Shown: piece by piece, positions 35,562 to 44,447 of the stretch | Layout of the letters: each line of letters opens with the position of its first letter | Numbering within the stretch: the stretch's first letter is position 1 | Source of the DNA: JAJFKB01 sp965230515 | Lineage (GTDB): Bacteria > Pseudomonadota > Gammaproteobacteria > Pseudomonadales > IMCC2047 | DNA: 64,000 nucleotides | Assembly: GCA_965230515.1 (NCBI GenBank) | Contig: OZ246007.1 | Location: 2,666,001 to 2,730,000 of the forward strand | Direction of reading: 5' to 3' | Program-made: the position numbers and the translations under genes | Notes under the pieces: model-generated | Seen by the model: only the letters and a program-made list of their open reading frames with translations | The model's database searches: none | Told to the model about the DNA's origin: nothing

Positions 35562-36431
35562 TCACTCCATACTAAAAAACAATGAATTTTGCTTAATGGC
35601 TTTCCTGATCAGCGCAAAGTCGCTATCGTTGCCTTCCACAAAACCATTTTTCTTCAGCGACCTTTGATCCTCGGTATTGACCATTTCAAGCAGGCTGGAC
35701 TTAAGCGCAAGAAAAATCTTCTGATCAAGTTCGCTGCGGGCAATCCATGGTTTGGTCACATTCGGAAATGTGGCTAGCACCTTCAATGGTGAGCCGTCAG
35801 CTACAAGTCTTTTGTATGTACTTTCCTTCAAGGCTCCGGCATCAAACTGACCAGCAGCGACAGCTGAGCCTACCTTGTCGTGCCGCTTCAGATAGTCATA
35901 CTCTTTGAGATCATTTGCCCTGATTCCCTGCTCCAATAGAAACTGTTGTGAGAGATAGCGCCCGATGGTAGAACCTTGGTCGCCAAAGGCAAAGCGTTTT
36001 CCTTTGAGGTCTGCAGGTGAATTTATGGAACTGTTGGCAGCAACACATATGACACCATTAAAACGTTTTTCTCCTTTTTTGGACTCCAGGGCGAGAATTT
36101 TTACTGTACTCTGTCGCTCTTTTGCTTCCACGTAGGAAGCGGGGCCGAGACGGGCAAAATCCACCTTGCCGGTTGTTAAATTTGTAATGCCTATTTCATA
36201 GGTGCTCGCCACCTGAAGTTTTATACGAACAGGCTCTTCCATGCGTTGAGTAAGACTTTTTTCCAGGACTTTGAGTGCAGGTTTAAATTTTTTAACCACT
36301 ATTGTGGGTTTGTCAGCAGCGTATATGCCAAAAGACAGGGTTATCTCGGCGGCTGCATTTGAAATACCAAGGAGGGGGGCTGCCAGCAGAAGCAGACAGA
36401 GCTTTCTATACGTAAACCACCTGTTTGCCAT
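35562..36431 (-). CDS. PhnD-like periplasmic binding protein
   Basis: The 289-residue protein has a signal peptide (about 1-28) and the PhnD/SsuA-like fold: LTTGKVDFARLGPASYVEA, LKGKRFAFGDQGSTIGRYL and VAAGQFDAGALKESTYKRL. PhnD-type proteins bind phosphonate, phosphite or related anions for ABC importers. Here there is no permease or ATPase; the next gene is a membrane c-di-GMP enzyme, so I infer a sensory role in which the loaded protein contacts the enzyme's periplasmic domain. The ligand cannot be told from sequence. Confidence 0.88.
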   Translation of the reverse strand: MANRWFTYRKLCLLLLAAPLLGISNAAAEITLSFGIYAADKPTIVVKKFKPALKVLEKSLTQRMEEPVRIKLQVASTYEIGITNLTTGKVDFARLGPASYVEAKERQSTVKILALESKKGEKRFNGVICVAANSSINSPADLKGKRFAFGDQGSTIGRYLSQQFLLEQGIRANDLKEYDYLKRHDKVGSAVAAGQFDAGALKESTYKRLVADGSPLKVLATFPNVTKPWIARSELDQKIFLALKSSLLEMVNTEDQRSLKKNGFVEGNDSDFALIRKAIKQNSLFFSME

Positions 36432-36761
36432 TGTTAATGATCCTTTCAGTCAGGCTAAATAAAATCCGGTTTCCCTGCGGTGCCTTATGGGTTGGAAAAA
36501 CTGAAAAGCTATGAATACGGGCTGTCTTCCGTTGCTATAGGGTCACTGTTATCTCTGCATATCATTTCAACGATTAAAAAGAGGATCTATTAACTTATTC
36601 TAGACCATATCCTCAAAGGTCGCACAGTAAATTGGTGATGGTTGCGGATTGGGCTGGTGCGGCCAAAAAAGGGATTACTATTTTGGTTTTTGATTGCCGG
36701 TATCTGAAGTGTACTGATCACCGGCATGGTGGGTAAGTTTTGTCGTACAATTATGGAAATG
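36432..36761. other. Intergenic region before the PhnD-like gene
   Basis: These 330 bases separate the PhnD-like gene from the tRNA gene. They must contain the PhnD promoter, but I find no convincing -10/-35 pair and no Pho box. A GCCGGT/ACCGGC repeat (near 36695-36725) is the only structure noted. A 32-codon open frame with a poor start was not accepted. Confidence 0.5.
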
Positions 36762-36841
<80 letters not shown>

Positions 36842-36908
36842 GGGGGTTTGTTAAACTGCATTGTTGCTGTTATCGAAATTTCAACCCGGATAAAGTGGCG
36901 GATATATC

Positions 36909-36936
36909 AACGCGGCGCATTATAAAACGCCGCGTT
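36909..36936 (-). terminator. GC-rich hairpin after rpoD
   Basis: AACGCGGCG (36909-36917) pairs perfectly with CGCCGCGTT (36928-36936), 14 bases beyond the rpoD stop. Only two T residues follow on the minus strand, so read-through into the tRNA gene is possible. Confidence 0.5.
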
Positions 36937-36950
36937 TGGTCTGGCCAGTA

Positions 36951-38789
36951 TTATTCATCCAGGAAAGAACGCAGGTGCTCAGAGCGGCTTGGGTGACGCA
37001 GTTTCCTCAGAGCCTTGGCCTCGATTTGACGAATACGCTCGCGTGTCACATCAAACTGTTTGCCGACTTCCTCAAGGGTGTGATCGGTATTCATATTGAT
37101 GCCAAAACGCATGCGCAATACTTTGGCTTCCCTGGCTGTTAGCCCCGATAGCACATCAGTCGTTGCTTCTTTTAAGCCTTCACCCGTGGCTGAGTCAACC
37201 GGGGAGTCGATATTCGCATCTTCGATGAAATCACCCAGATGTGAGTCTTCATCGTCACCGATCGGTGTCTCCATTGAGATAGGCTCTTTGGCGATTTTGA
37301 GTACTTTACGAATTTTGTCCTCTGGCATCTCCATTCGCTCGCCCAGTTCTTCTGGCGTCGGTTCGCGGCCCATTTCCTGTAGCATCTGCCGTGAAATACG
37401 GTTCAGTTTATTGATCGTTTCGATCATATGAACTGGTATGCGGATGGTCCTGGCCTGGTCCGCGATGGAGCGGGTGATGGCCTGCCGAATCCACCAGGTG
37501 GCATAGGTTGAAAATTTATATCCGCGACGGTATTCAAACTTGTCTACGGCTTTCATCAGGCCAATGTTGCCTTCCTGGATCAGATCGAGAAACTGCAGGC
37601 CACGGTTGGTGTATTTCTTGGCGATTGAAATCACCAGGCGCAGGTTAGCCTCGACCATCTCTTTCTTGGCTCGTCGCGCTTTGGCTTCGCCAATCGACAT
37701 GTGCCGGTTGATCTCTTTAATCTGCGCAATAGTGATGCCGACCTGTTCTTCGACGTACTTAAGTTTCTTCTGGGCCCTGACAATATCGCTTCGATAGTGG
37801 GCCAGACCTTCGGAAAAGTCATGATCGCCTTCGATCAGTTTGTCGAGCCAGGCTGAATCTGTCTCGTTGCCCATAAATTCCTTGATAAAGATCTTTCTGG
37901 GCATTTTTATCGTACGGGTGCAGGTGTGCAGTATTAGCCGCTCCTGCTCCCTGATATGTGAAAGTAACTCACGAATGCCGCCAACCAGTAAATCGTAGAA
38001 GCGTGGCGTGAGTTTGAGTGGAGAAAAAATCTCCCCCAATTCAGCTAGTGCTTTGGCTGTTTGCTTGGCACCATGCCCGTGTTTTTCGCTGGCCTTGACG
38101 ACTTTCTTCAGATGTTTTTTTAGCTCACCCATGCGGCGGGCTGTTTCGATCGGATCAGGACCGCGTTCTGTTTCCTCATCGTCATCCTCATCGTCGCTAT
38201 CGGTGTCTTTAGCAGCACCATCTTTGACATTTTTGGGCGCGTCAGGAGAGTTTGCGGCTGGTAAAAAGGTTTTTTCGCCGTCATCGTCTATAAAGCCGCT
38301 AAGAATATCGCTGATTCGGCCACCCTCTTCCGAGGCTGCTTCATGGGCATCGAGGATGGTTTGTACGGAACCGGGAAATGCCGCGACTGCGGTCATCACT
38401 TCACGAATACCTTCTTCAATCCTTCTGGCAATGACGATTTCGCCTTCACGGGTTAGGAGTTCAACCGTACCCATCTCGCGCATATACATACGCACCGGGT
38501 CAGTTGTTCTGCCTACGTCAGTTTCAACGGCCGCCAGTGCAGCTGCAGCTTCTTCGGCCACATCTTCGTCGGCCGCGTCTGTCATGAGAATAGATTCCAG
38601 ATCGGGTGCCACCTCGTCTACGGTGATGCCCATGTCGTTAATCATTCGGATAATGTCTTCGACCTGATCGGGATCTGATATATCTTCTGGAAGGTGATCG
38701 TTCACCTCTGCGTAGGTAAGATAGCCCTGTTCTTTGCCGCGTGCAATAAGCTCTTTTAACCGGGATCTTTGTTCCGAAGTATCTGCCAT
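36951..38789 (-). CDS. rpoD: Housekeeping RNA polymerase sigma-70 factor
   Basis: The 612-residue protein directs RNA polymerase to most promoters; E. coli RpoD has 613. Region 1.1 is at the N-terminus. DPVRMYMREMG (1.2) is followed by an acidic non-conserved region (DSDDEDDDEETE). Regions 2.1-2.4 contain LRLVISIAKKYTNRGLQFLDLIQEGNIGLMKAVDKFEYRRGYKFSTYATWWIRQAI, and region 4.2 has VTRERIRQIEAKALRKLRHP. It is last in the rpsU-yqeY-dnaG-rpoD operon, with its own promoter in the 119-base gap after dnaG. AAGG precedes the ATG. Confidence 0.98.
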   Translation of the reverse strand: MADTSEQRSRLKELIARGKEQGYLTYAEVNDHLPEDISDPDQVEDIIRMINDMGITVDEVAPDLESILMTDAADEDVAEEAAAALAAVETDVGRTTDPVRMYMREMGTVELLTREGEIVIARRIEEGIREVMTAVAAFPGSVQTILDAHEAASEEGGRISDILSGFIDDDGEKTFLPAANSPDAPKNVKDGAAKDTDSDDEDDDEETERGPDPIETARRMGELKKHLKKVVKASEKHGHGAKQTAKALAELGEIFSPLKLTPRFYDLLVGGIRELLSHIREQERLILHTCTRTIKMPRKIFIKEFMGNETDSAWLDKLIEGDHDFSEGLAHYRSDIVRAQKKLKYVEEQVGITIAQIKEINRHMSIGEAKARRAKKEMVEANLRLVISIAKKYTNRGLQFLDLIQEGNIGLMKAVDKFEYRRGYKFSTYATWWIRQAITRSIADQARTIRIPVHMIETINKLNRISRQMLQEMGREPTPEELGERMEMPEDKIRKVLKIAKEPISMETPIGDDEDSHLGDFIEDANIDSPVDSATGEGLKEATTDVLSGLTAREAKVLRMRFGINMNTDHTLEEVGKQFDVTRERIRQIEAKALRKLRHPSRSEHLRSFLDE

Positions 38790-38860
38790 AAATGACCTTG
38801 CTGGTTACTCGACACAAAAGGGCCGAAATTATAATGATTCTAAGCTGCGGATGCTAGTTA

Positions 38861-38888
38861 AATATAGTGCTTAAACATCTTAATTCAA
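38861..38888 (-). promoter_or_regulatory. Internal promoter for rpoD
   Basis: On the minus strand TTGAAT (38888-38883) and TATATT (38866-38861) are 16 bases apart. A perfect TATAAT also lies at 38833-38828 with a poor -35 (TAGCAT) 17 bases upstream. Both fit the known independent control of rpoD inside this operon. Confidence 0.45.
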
Positions 38889-38908
38889 GGGATCGGGAGC
38901 GTATTTTT

Positions 38909-40741
38909 CTATTTTGTTGCCCTGCTTTGGCTTTGGTTCAATAATTGCGCTAATTTTGCCTTTTCATCTGCGGTTAGTTCGCTGATTATTGATTTTTCCA
39001 GTAGCTTGTTCAACTGTTGATCCTGTCGCTGTTTTATCAGTAATTCCAGGACGCCGCTGAATTTATCGGTAAGGTGTTGTTCGTTGGATACGGGCAGTTC
39101 GATAGCTGATAATCGGGCTATTTCCCGATAGCCTTCCTGATCATCGACGCCCTGCCAGTGGCCAATAATCCCCCCGGTGGTGATGGACGGGGATTCTTTT
39201 AGCAGTTTGACCAGGTCCAGCAATAACCGGCTATCGGGGATTTCCAATTCGTGCAATTGCTCGTCTGAGATAATTTTGGCTAGTGTTGGCAGGTGGAGCA
39301 ATAAAGCGATTGCCTGTTCAACCGGCGAAAGTACGCGCTGTTGGTTTGATCTGCGCCTTTGTGGCGTCGGACGGTTTTGTGTGTCTTCAGCGGCATATTG
39401 TTCGAGAGGCGAATCATAATCATCGTTGGTCTGTTTTGGCGTACGCTCTGAAAAATGTTCGAGCTGGCTGACGGATAAACTGGTCAGCGAGGCGAGTTGC
39501 TCAATCATCAATTGTCGTAACATGCCATTGGGTAATGACTGCATTTTTTTGAGCGCGAGTTTGCTGAGTCGTGCTTTGCCATCCAGGCTGCTGGTGTCTA
39601 TCTGCTGCAGCAGGCAATCAAAGAAAAAATCCGGTAATGATTTTGCCAGAGTGATCTGTTTGTCAAAGCCCACCTTACCCTCTTTGCGAACCAGAGTGTC
39701 CGGGTCTTCACCTTCGGGTAGAAACATAAAACGGATCTGCCGGCCATCTTCCATGCAGGGAAGGGCGTTTTCCAGCGCCCTTTCGGCGGCCTGGCGACCA
39801 GCGGCATCGCCGTCGAAGCAAAATACCACTTCCGAAACCGTGCGAAATAGCTTGATCAGGTGTTCTTTGCTGGTCGCTGTGCCCAGAGTGGCGACTGCAT
39901 TATGAATGTCAAATTGAGCAAGACTGATTACATCCATATAGCCTTCCACAATGATGAATCGTGTGAGCCGGTTGCTGGCCTGTCTTGCTTCATAGAGGCC
40001 GTAAAGCTCCCGTCCTTTATGGAAAACCTGAGTTTCAGGTGAGTTCAGATATTTAGGTTTATCATTGCCCAGTACGCGGCCACCAAAAGCGATTGTTCGG
40101 CCCCGACTATCGCGTATAGGAAAAACAATTCGTTCGCGGAACCGGTCGTAAGTGTCCTCGCTCTGATCTTTGGTGATCAGCAGGCCGGCATCGATCAGTT
40201 GTTTTTTATCTTCCTCAGAGCTGATCAGCGCGTTTTCCAGGTTATGCCAGCCGGGAGGCGCGAAGCCGATGGCGAAAGACTTGGCGACCTCGCCGGTTAA
40301 GCCACGTTTTTTAAGATAATCAACCGCTATCTGGCGTTGTGGGTGGCCACGCAATTGCTGTTGATAGTAATGGGTGGCACGGTCGAGTTGCTGATAGAGA
40401 GATTTTTGCTTTTTTTGCTGCTCAGGATTGGCGGGCTGACTCTCCTGGGGAACCTCCAGACCGGATTTTCTGGCCAACTCCTCAACGGCGGCACGAAAGT
40501 CCAGGTGCTCAAATTCCATGACAAAGCCAATTGCATTGCCGCCGGCACCGCAACCGAAGCAATAGTAGAACTGCTTGTCGGGGCTGACGCTGAAGGAGGG
40601 TGACTTTTCCTTGTGGAAAGGGCAGAGCGCACTGTAGTTTCGTCCCGACTTACGCAGGCTGATACGGCTGTCTATCAGTTCGACGATGTCGGTACGATCG
40701 AGTAAGTCGTCAATGAAGTTCTGAGGAATAAGGCCAGCCAT
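38909..40741 (-). CDS. dnaG: DNA primase
   Basis: The 610-residue protein makes RNA primers at the replication fork. The N-terminal zinc site has C40, H43, C61 and C64 (CPFHKEK, CFGCGAGGN). The RNA polymerase core has the TOPRIM signature IVEGYMDVISLAQ and FCFDGDAAGRQAA. The C-terminal part (about 455-605) matches the DnaB-binding helical domain in position. E. coli DnaG is 581 residues; the extra length is in the linker (about 425-455), which is rich in Q, T and R. AGGCGG precedes the ATG. Confidence 0.98.
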   Translation of the reverse strand: MAGLIPQNFIDDLLDRTDIVELIDSRISLRKSGRNYSALCPFHKEKSPSFSVSPDKQFYYCFGCGAGGNAIGFVMEFEHLDFRAAVEELARKSGLEVPQESQPANPEQQKKQKSLYQQLDRATHYYQQQLRGHPQRQIAVDYLKKRGLTGEVAKSFAIGFAPPGWHNLENALISSEEDKKQLIDAGLLITKDQSEDTYDRFRERIVFPIRDSRGRTIAFGGRVLGNDKPKYLNSPETQVFHKGRELYGLYEARQASNRLTRFIIVEGYMDVISLAQFDIHNAVATLGTATSKEHLIKLFRTVSEVVFCFDGDAAGRQAAERALENALPCMEDGRQIRFMFLPEGEDPDTLVRKEGKVGFDKQITLAKSLPDFFFDCLLQQIDTSSLDGKARLSKLALKKMQSLPNGMLRQLMIEQLASLTSLSVSQLEHFSERTPKQTNDDYDSPLEQYAAEDTQNRPTPQRRRSNQQRVLSPVEQAIALLLHLPTLAKIISDEQLHELEIPDSRLLLDLVKLLKESPSITTGGIIGHWQGVDDQEGYREIARLSAIELPVSNEQHLTDKFSGVLELLIKQRQDQQLNKLLEKSIISELTADEKAKLAQLLNQSQSRATK

Positions 40742-40818
40742 AACCGCCTATTATCACCTCTGGCCACAGTCATGCAAAGCGCTAATTACGCGCAGTATTA
40801 AATTGGAGGGTTAGCAGG

Positions 40819-41265
40819 CTAGGAGAGCCGGCTTTTAATGAGTTGACTTACCTGGCCCATATCGGCTTTGCCCTGTAGCTGTGGGCGCAGGATGCCCATC
40901 AGTGCGCCCATATCCTTCATGGAGCTGGCATTCGTTTGGTTGATGGCCTGTTCAATAAGGTCATTAATTTCTGCTTCAGTGAGTGCCTCAGGCATAAATT
41001 CCTGGATCACCTGCACTTCGTATTTTTCCTTATCGGCCAGGTCCTGTCGGTCAGCTTTCTCGAACTGTGAAATCGAGTCGCGCCGCTGTTTGAGCATTTT
41101 GTCGAGAATGGTGATAATGCGAGCGTCATCGAGGTCGACCCGTTCGTCAACTTCAATACGCTTAAATTCTGACATCATAAGACGGATGGTGCCAAGACGT
41201 TCTTTATCCTTGGCACGCATGGCATCTTTCATCGCTTCAGTGATGCGTTGCTTTAGTTCTGACAT
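40819..41265 (-). CDS. yqeY: GatB/YqeY-domain protein
   Basis: The 148-residue helical protein has the YqeY pattern: LKQRITEAMKDAMRAKDKERLGTIRLMMSEFKRIEVD and MKDMGALMGILRPQLQGKADMGQVSQLI. The C-terminal part is homologous to the tRNA-binding tail domain of GatB. Its cellular role is not settled. It sits between rpsU and dnaG, as in Pseudomonas and many other bacteria. Confidence 0.95.
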   Translation of the reverse strand: MSELKQRITEAMKDAMRAKDKERLGTIRLMMSEFKRIEVDERVDLDDARIITILDKMLKQRRDSISQFEKADRQDLADKEKYEVQVIQEFMPEALTEAEINDLIEQAINQTNASSMKDMGALMGILRPQLQGKADMGQVSQLIKSRLS

Positions 41266-41313
41266 TGCGCGGATTACCGGTTAAACAGACGCTTTAAAGT
41301 GCGACCGGTCGAA

Positions 41314-41529
41314 CTAGTAGAGTCGCTCCATGCGACGGGTTTCACGCTGAACCTTTTTAGCATGGCGTTTCACGGCTGCAGCAGCTTTACGCTTACGAAT
41401 CCAGGTGGGTTTTTCATAGAATTCGCGACGACGAACTTCAGCCAGAATGCCGGCTTTTTCGCAGGATCGTTTGAAACGGCGTAATGCGATGTCGAATGGT
41501 TCATGCTCTTTGAGTTTTACTGAAGGCAT
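41314..41529 (-). CDS. rpsU: 30S ribosomal protein S21
   Basis: The 71-residue basic protein matches bS21 throughout (FDIALRRFKRSCEKAG, RREFYEKPT, RKRKAAAAVKRHAKK). It binds near the anti-Shine-Dalgarno end of 16S rRNA and is needed for initiation. First gene of the macromolecular synthesis operon. AGGT precedes the ATG by 7 bases. Confidence 0.98.
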   Translation of the reverse strand: MPSVKLKEHEPFDIALRRFKRSCEKAGILAEVRRREFYEKPTWIRKRKAAAAVKRHAKKVQRETRRMERLY

Positions 41530-41655
41530 TAAAGTTACCTATTTTTACAATTTGTGTTCCAATTAGCGGGCCAGTTTGGTAAAAGTCCACCAGGCCGGTA
41601 TCCCGCGACTAAAAATCGTACCTAAAGTGCTGTATAGACAGGCTTAGGGGCGCGC

Positions 41656-41684
41656 ATTCTAATCCCTAATGCGCTGAAATGCAA
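41656..41684 (-). promoter_or_regulatory. Promoter of the rpsU-dnaG-rpoD operon with an overlapping inverted repeat
   Basis: On the minus strand TTGCAT (41684-41679) and TAGAAT (41661-41656) are 17 bases apart. A perfect inverted repeat, GCGCATT (41652-41658) and AATGCGC (41668-41674), overlaps the -10 and the spacer and could be an operator. It is not a LexA box. Confidence 0.6.
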
Positions 41685-41736
41685 AAGTTTAGCGTAAAAA
41701 ACCGGGAATGATTAAAGGGCACGAACAGTCAGATTT

Positions 41737-42777
41737 ATGAGAATTTTAGGTATTGAGACCTCCTGTGATGAAACCGGGGTTGCTATTTACGATAATGATC
41801 GGGGGTTGCTAGCAGACGCACTCTACAGTCAGATCGATCTTCATGCGGATTATGGCGGGGTGGTGCCGGAGTTGGCTTCGCGTGACCACGTGCGCCGGTT
41901 GTTGCCTCTTATCCGTCAGGTGATGACTGAATCCGATTCAGATCAACAGGATATAGATGCGATTGCCTATACCTCCGGCCCCGGACTGATAGGTGCACTG
42001 ATGGTAGGAGCAGGGGTTTCCAAATCATTGGCTTATGCCTGGAAGATACCTGCTTTAGGGGTTCATCATATGGAGGGGCATATGCTGGCCCCGATGCTGG
42101 AACCTGACCCCCCGGCGTTTCCTTTTGTTGCGTTGCTGGTTTCAGGTGGGCATACACAGTTGGTGGAGGTTCGCGGCGTTGGGCATTATCAACTCCTTGG
42201 AGAGTCCCTGGATGATGCCGCGGGGGAGGCTTTCGATAAGTCTGCAAAAATGCTTGGCTTGGAATACCCGGGTGGCCCGGCGATTGCCAATCTGGCACGG
42301 CAGGGGCGGGCAGATCGTTTTGTGTTTCCACGGCCCATGACGGACAGGCCGGGGCTGGATTTCAGCTTCAGTGGTTTGAAGACTTTTACTCGAAACACGA
42401 TAGCCAGACAGAGTAGCGAGGGGGAGATTGAACCACAGGTGAAGGCCGATATTGCGCTGGCATTTGAGACAGCAGTCGCTGAAACACTAATGATTAAATG
42501 CCGGCGTGCACTGGAGCAGACGGGGTATAAAACGCTGGTCATAGCTGGAGGTGTGAGTGCCAACCTGAGTCTGAGAGAAAAACTACAGCAGATGATTGAT
42601 CGGGAGCCGGGTCGTACGCTCTATTATGCCCGGCAGGAGTTTTGCACGGATAATGGTGCAATGATTGCCTACGTTGGCTGTCAGCGGCTAATGGCCGGTC
42701 AACAGGAGGATCTTGCGATCGTTTGCCGTCCACGTTGGCCGCTTGAAGAGCTGCATCCGGTTGGTGACAAGCACTAA
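41737..42777 (+). CDS. tsaD: tRNA N6-threonylcarbamoyladenosine synthase subunit TsaD
   Basis: The 346-residue enzyme transfers the threonylcarbamoyl group to A37 of ANN-decoding tRNAs, with TsaB, TsaE and the TsaC product. The N-terminal ILGIETSCDETGVAIYD is the ASKHA phosphate-1 motif. The metal ligands H111 and H115 are in HHMEGHMLAP, and VSGGHTQLV and AGGVSANLSLRE are the other signatures. Divergent from rpsU. The ATG at 41737 has no strong ribosome binding site. Confidence 0.98.
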   Translation: MRILGIETSCDETGVAIYDNDRGLLADALYSQIDLHADYGGVVPELASRDHVRRLLPLIRQVMTESDSDQQDIDAIAYTSGPGLIGALMVGAGVSKSLAYAWKIPALGVHHMEGHMLAPMLEPDPPAFPFVALLVSGGHTQLVEVRGVGHYQLLGESLDDAAGEAFDKSAKMLGLEYPGGPAIANLARQGRADRFVFPRPMTDRPGLDFSFSGLKTFTRNTIARQSSEGEIEPQVKADIALAFETAVAETLMIKCRRALEQTGYKTLVIAGGVSANLSLREKLQQMIDREPGRTLYYARQEFCTDNGAMIAYVGCQRLMAGQQEDLAIVCRPRWPLEELHPVGDKH

Positions 42778-42800
42778 CAACAGCAATAAGGAGCAATATA

Positions 42801-43181
42801 ATGGATATCGTTTATATCCGGGAGCTTGAAATTGAAACGACAATTGGTATCTATGACTGGGAACGGGAGGTCAAGCAGGTGGTCAGCCTTGATCTCGAAA
42901 TGGCTGCAGATGTCCGTGTTGCTGCCATTACGGATGATATTGCCGATACACTGGATTATAAGTCAGTGGCCAAGCGGCTGATTGATTTTATCGGTCAAAG
43001 TGAATTTGAACTGGTGGAGGCGATGGCAGAGCAGGTAGCACAGATTGTTCGCGAAGAGTTTAAAGTCCCCTGGTTGAGGTTGCGTTTGAGTAAACCGGGT
43101 GCGGTTCGAGGCGCACGTGATGTGGGAGTGATTATCGAGCGTGGTTGCGCGAATACCGGAGCAACAGAATCGAATGACTAG
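42801..43181 (+). CDS. folB: Dihydroneopterin aldolase
   Basis: The 126-residue enzyme converts dihydroneopterin to 6-hydroxymethyl-dihydropterin in folate synthesis. Family marks are the N-terminal IRELEIETTIGIYDWERE, LDYKSVAKRLIDFIGQSEFELVEAMAEQVA and the C-terminal LRLSKPGAVRGARDVGVIIER. AAGGAG precedes the ATG. It starts 23 bases after tsaD and overlaps folK by 8 bases. The plsY gene that normally lies between tsaD and folB in Pseudomonas is absent. Confidence 0.96.
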   Translation: MDIVYIRELEIETTIGIYDWEREVKQVVSLDLEMAADVRVAAITDDIADTLDYKSVAKRLIDFIGQSEFELVEAMAEQVAQIVREEFKVPWLRLRLSKPGAVRGARDVGVIIERGCANTGATESND

Positions 43182-43695
43182 TGTATTTCTTGGTATTGGC
43201 AGTAATCAGGAGCGTACACGCCATATTTGTTCGGGGCTGGATATGCTTTATGAGCAAATGGGAGAGTTGGTACTTTCTTCGGTTTATGAAAGTGAAGCCG
43301 TCGGGTTTAGAGGTAAACCCTTTTATAATCTGGTGGTGAGAGTCGAAACCTCAATCGGTCTTGGTGAATTAACAGGGCTGATCAAAGCGGTTGAAGATAA
43401 AAATGGTCGAGACCGCTCCGGGCCAAAATTTAGCTCCAGAACTTTAGATATAGATGTCCTGTTGTTCGGTGATTGCGCAGGTTTGTGCGAAGGGATCGAG
43501 TTGCCCAGGCCCGAGATCCTCGAATATGCACACGTGCTATGCCCTTTGGCAGAGGTTGCCGGGGACTGGCAGATGCCTGGCTCGGCTTCGAACTATAGCG
43601 AGCTATGGCGCACCTATGATAAATCAAGACAGTCGATCTGGCCGGTTGATTTTGAGTGGCAGGGCCGTAAGATCTCGACCGCAAATAGCTTTTGA
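43174..43695 (+). CDS. folK: 6-hydroxymethyl-7,8-dihydropterin pyrophosphokinase
   Basis: The 173-residue enzyme uses ATP to pyrophosphorylate the folB product. Motifs: FLGIGSNQ, VYESEAVGF, FYNLVVRVET, and RTLDIDVLLFG with the metal-binding aspartates, then LPRPEILEYAHVLCPLAEVA. I start at the ATG at 43174, which overlaps the folB stop; a longer frame from 43141 adds residues not seen in the family. Confidence 0.95.
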   Translation: MTSVFLGIGSNQERTRHICSGLDMLYEQMGELVLSSVYESEAVGFRGKPFYNLVVRVETSIGLGELTGLIKAVEDKNGRDRSGPKFSSRTLDIDVLLFGDCAGLCEGIELPRPEILEYAHVLCPLAEVAGDWQMPGSASNYSELWRTYDKSRQSIWPVDFEWQGRKISTANSF

Positions 43696-43700
43696 CATGC

Positions 43701-44447
43701 TTACTGATTGAGGCTTCTGCCACCATCCACACGGATAATCTGACCGGTCACATAGGGTGCCTGATCGATAAGAAAAAGTGCCGCATTACAGATATCCGCT
43801 GCAGCTCCGGTTTTTTTTAATACGGTGCGATCGAGAATTTCCTTTTGGGTGCCTGTATCATTGGTAGCTTCGCCATCAGGCCATAGAATAGCCCCGGGAG
43901 CAATACCATTGACACGAACCTCTGGCCCCATCTCTTTGGCGAGAGTTTTGGTGAGCATTGCCATGCCTGCTTTGCTGATACTGTAGACCGGATGACCATC
44001 CAGTGGACGGTCAGCGTAAATGTCCACCAGATTGATGATACAGCCATTGGTTGCTTTCAACAGGCTTGAAAATGCCTGACATAGAAAGAAAGGCGCGCGC
44101 AGGTTGGTGTTGAGTAAAACATCCCAATCAGCCGGACGGGTTTCTTCAATCTTGCCGGGAAAGAAACGGGCGGCATTGTTAATAAGCACATCGAGCCGCT
44201 CCCAGCGCTGGGCTACAATCTCCCTTAACGTCTGAATATCATCCAGTTGAGCTAAATCTGCCTGCGCTATCAACGCTGACCCGGGTCGCAACCGGTTTAA
44301 CTCCTGCAACAATTCCCGAGCCTGTTCCTTTGACCTGCTGTAATGAATGACGATGTCGTAACCTTTATGGTGCAGTGAAAGGGCCATTGCCCTACCCAGC
44401 CGTTGTGCTGCTCCGGTAATCAAAGCCGTTTTGGTTTCGCTCATCAT
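43701..44447 (-). CDS. folM: Pteridine reductase (FolM-type short-chain dehydrogenase)
   Basis: The 248-residue protein has the NADPH-binding TGAAQRLGRAMA and the TGxxxRxG form typical of pteridine reductases. Catalytic YxxxK is in YSISKAGMAML, and DIYADRPLDGHPVY and NAARFF also match FolM. FolM reduces dihydromonapterin and dihydrofolate. It overlaps cca by four bases (ATGA), so the two are translationally coupled. Its 3' end faces folK with only 5 bases between. Its place among folate genes supports the assignment. Confidence 0.9.
   Translation of the reverse strand: MMSETKTALITGAAQRLGRAMALSLHHKGYDIVIHYSRSKEQARELLQELNRLRPGSALIAQADLAQLDDIQTLREIVAQRWERLDVLINNAARFFPGKIEETRPADWDVLLNTNLRAPFFLCQAFSSLLKATNGCIINLVDIYADRPLDGHPVYSISKAGMAMLTKTLAKEMGPEVRVNGIAPGAILWPDGEATNDTGTQKEILDRTVLKKTGAAADICNAALFLIDQAPYVTGQIIRVDGGRSLNQ

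Noticed and set aside
36620..36740. 32-codon frame between the PhnD-like gene and the tRNA
   Set aside because: Weak start signal and no recognisable protein features.
38008..38667. 219-codon plus-strand frame antisense to rpoD
   Set aside because: Serine-rich shadow of the acidic region of rpoD with no ribosome binding site.
41630..41641. CTGTATAGACAG near rpsU as a LexA box
   Set aside because: Half-sites are only 4 bases apart instead of 8, so it cannot be a standard LexA site.
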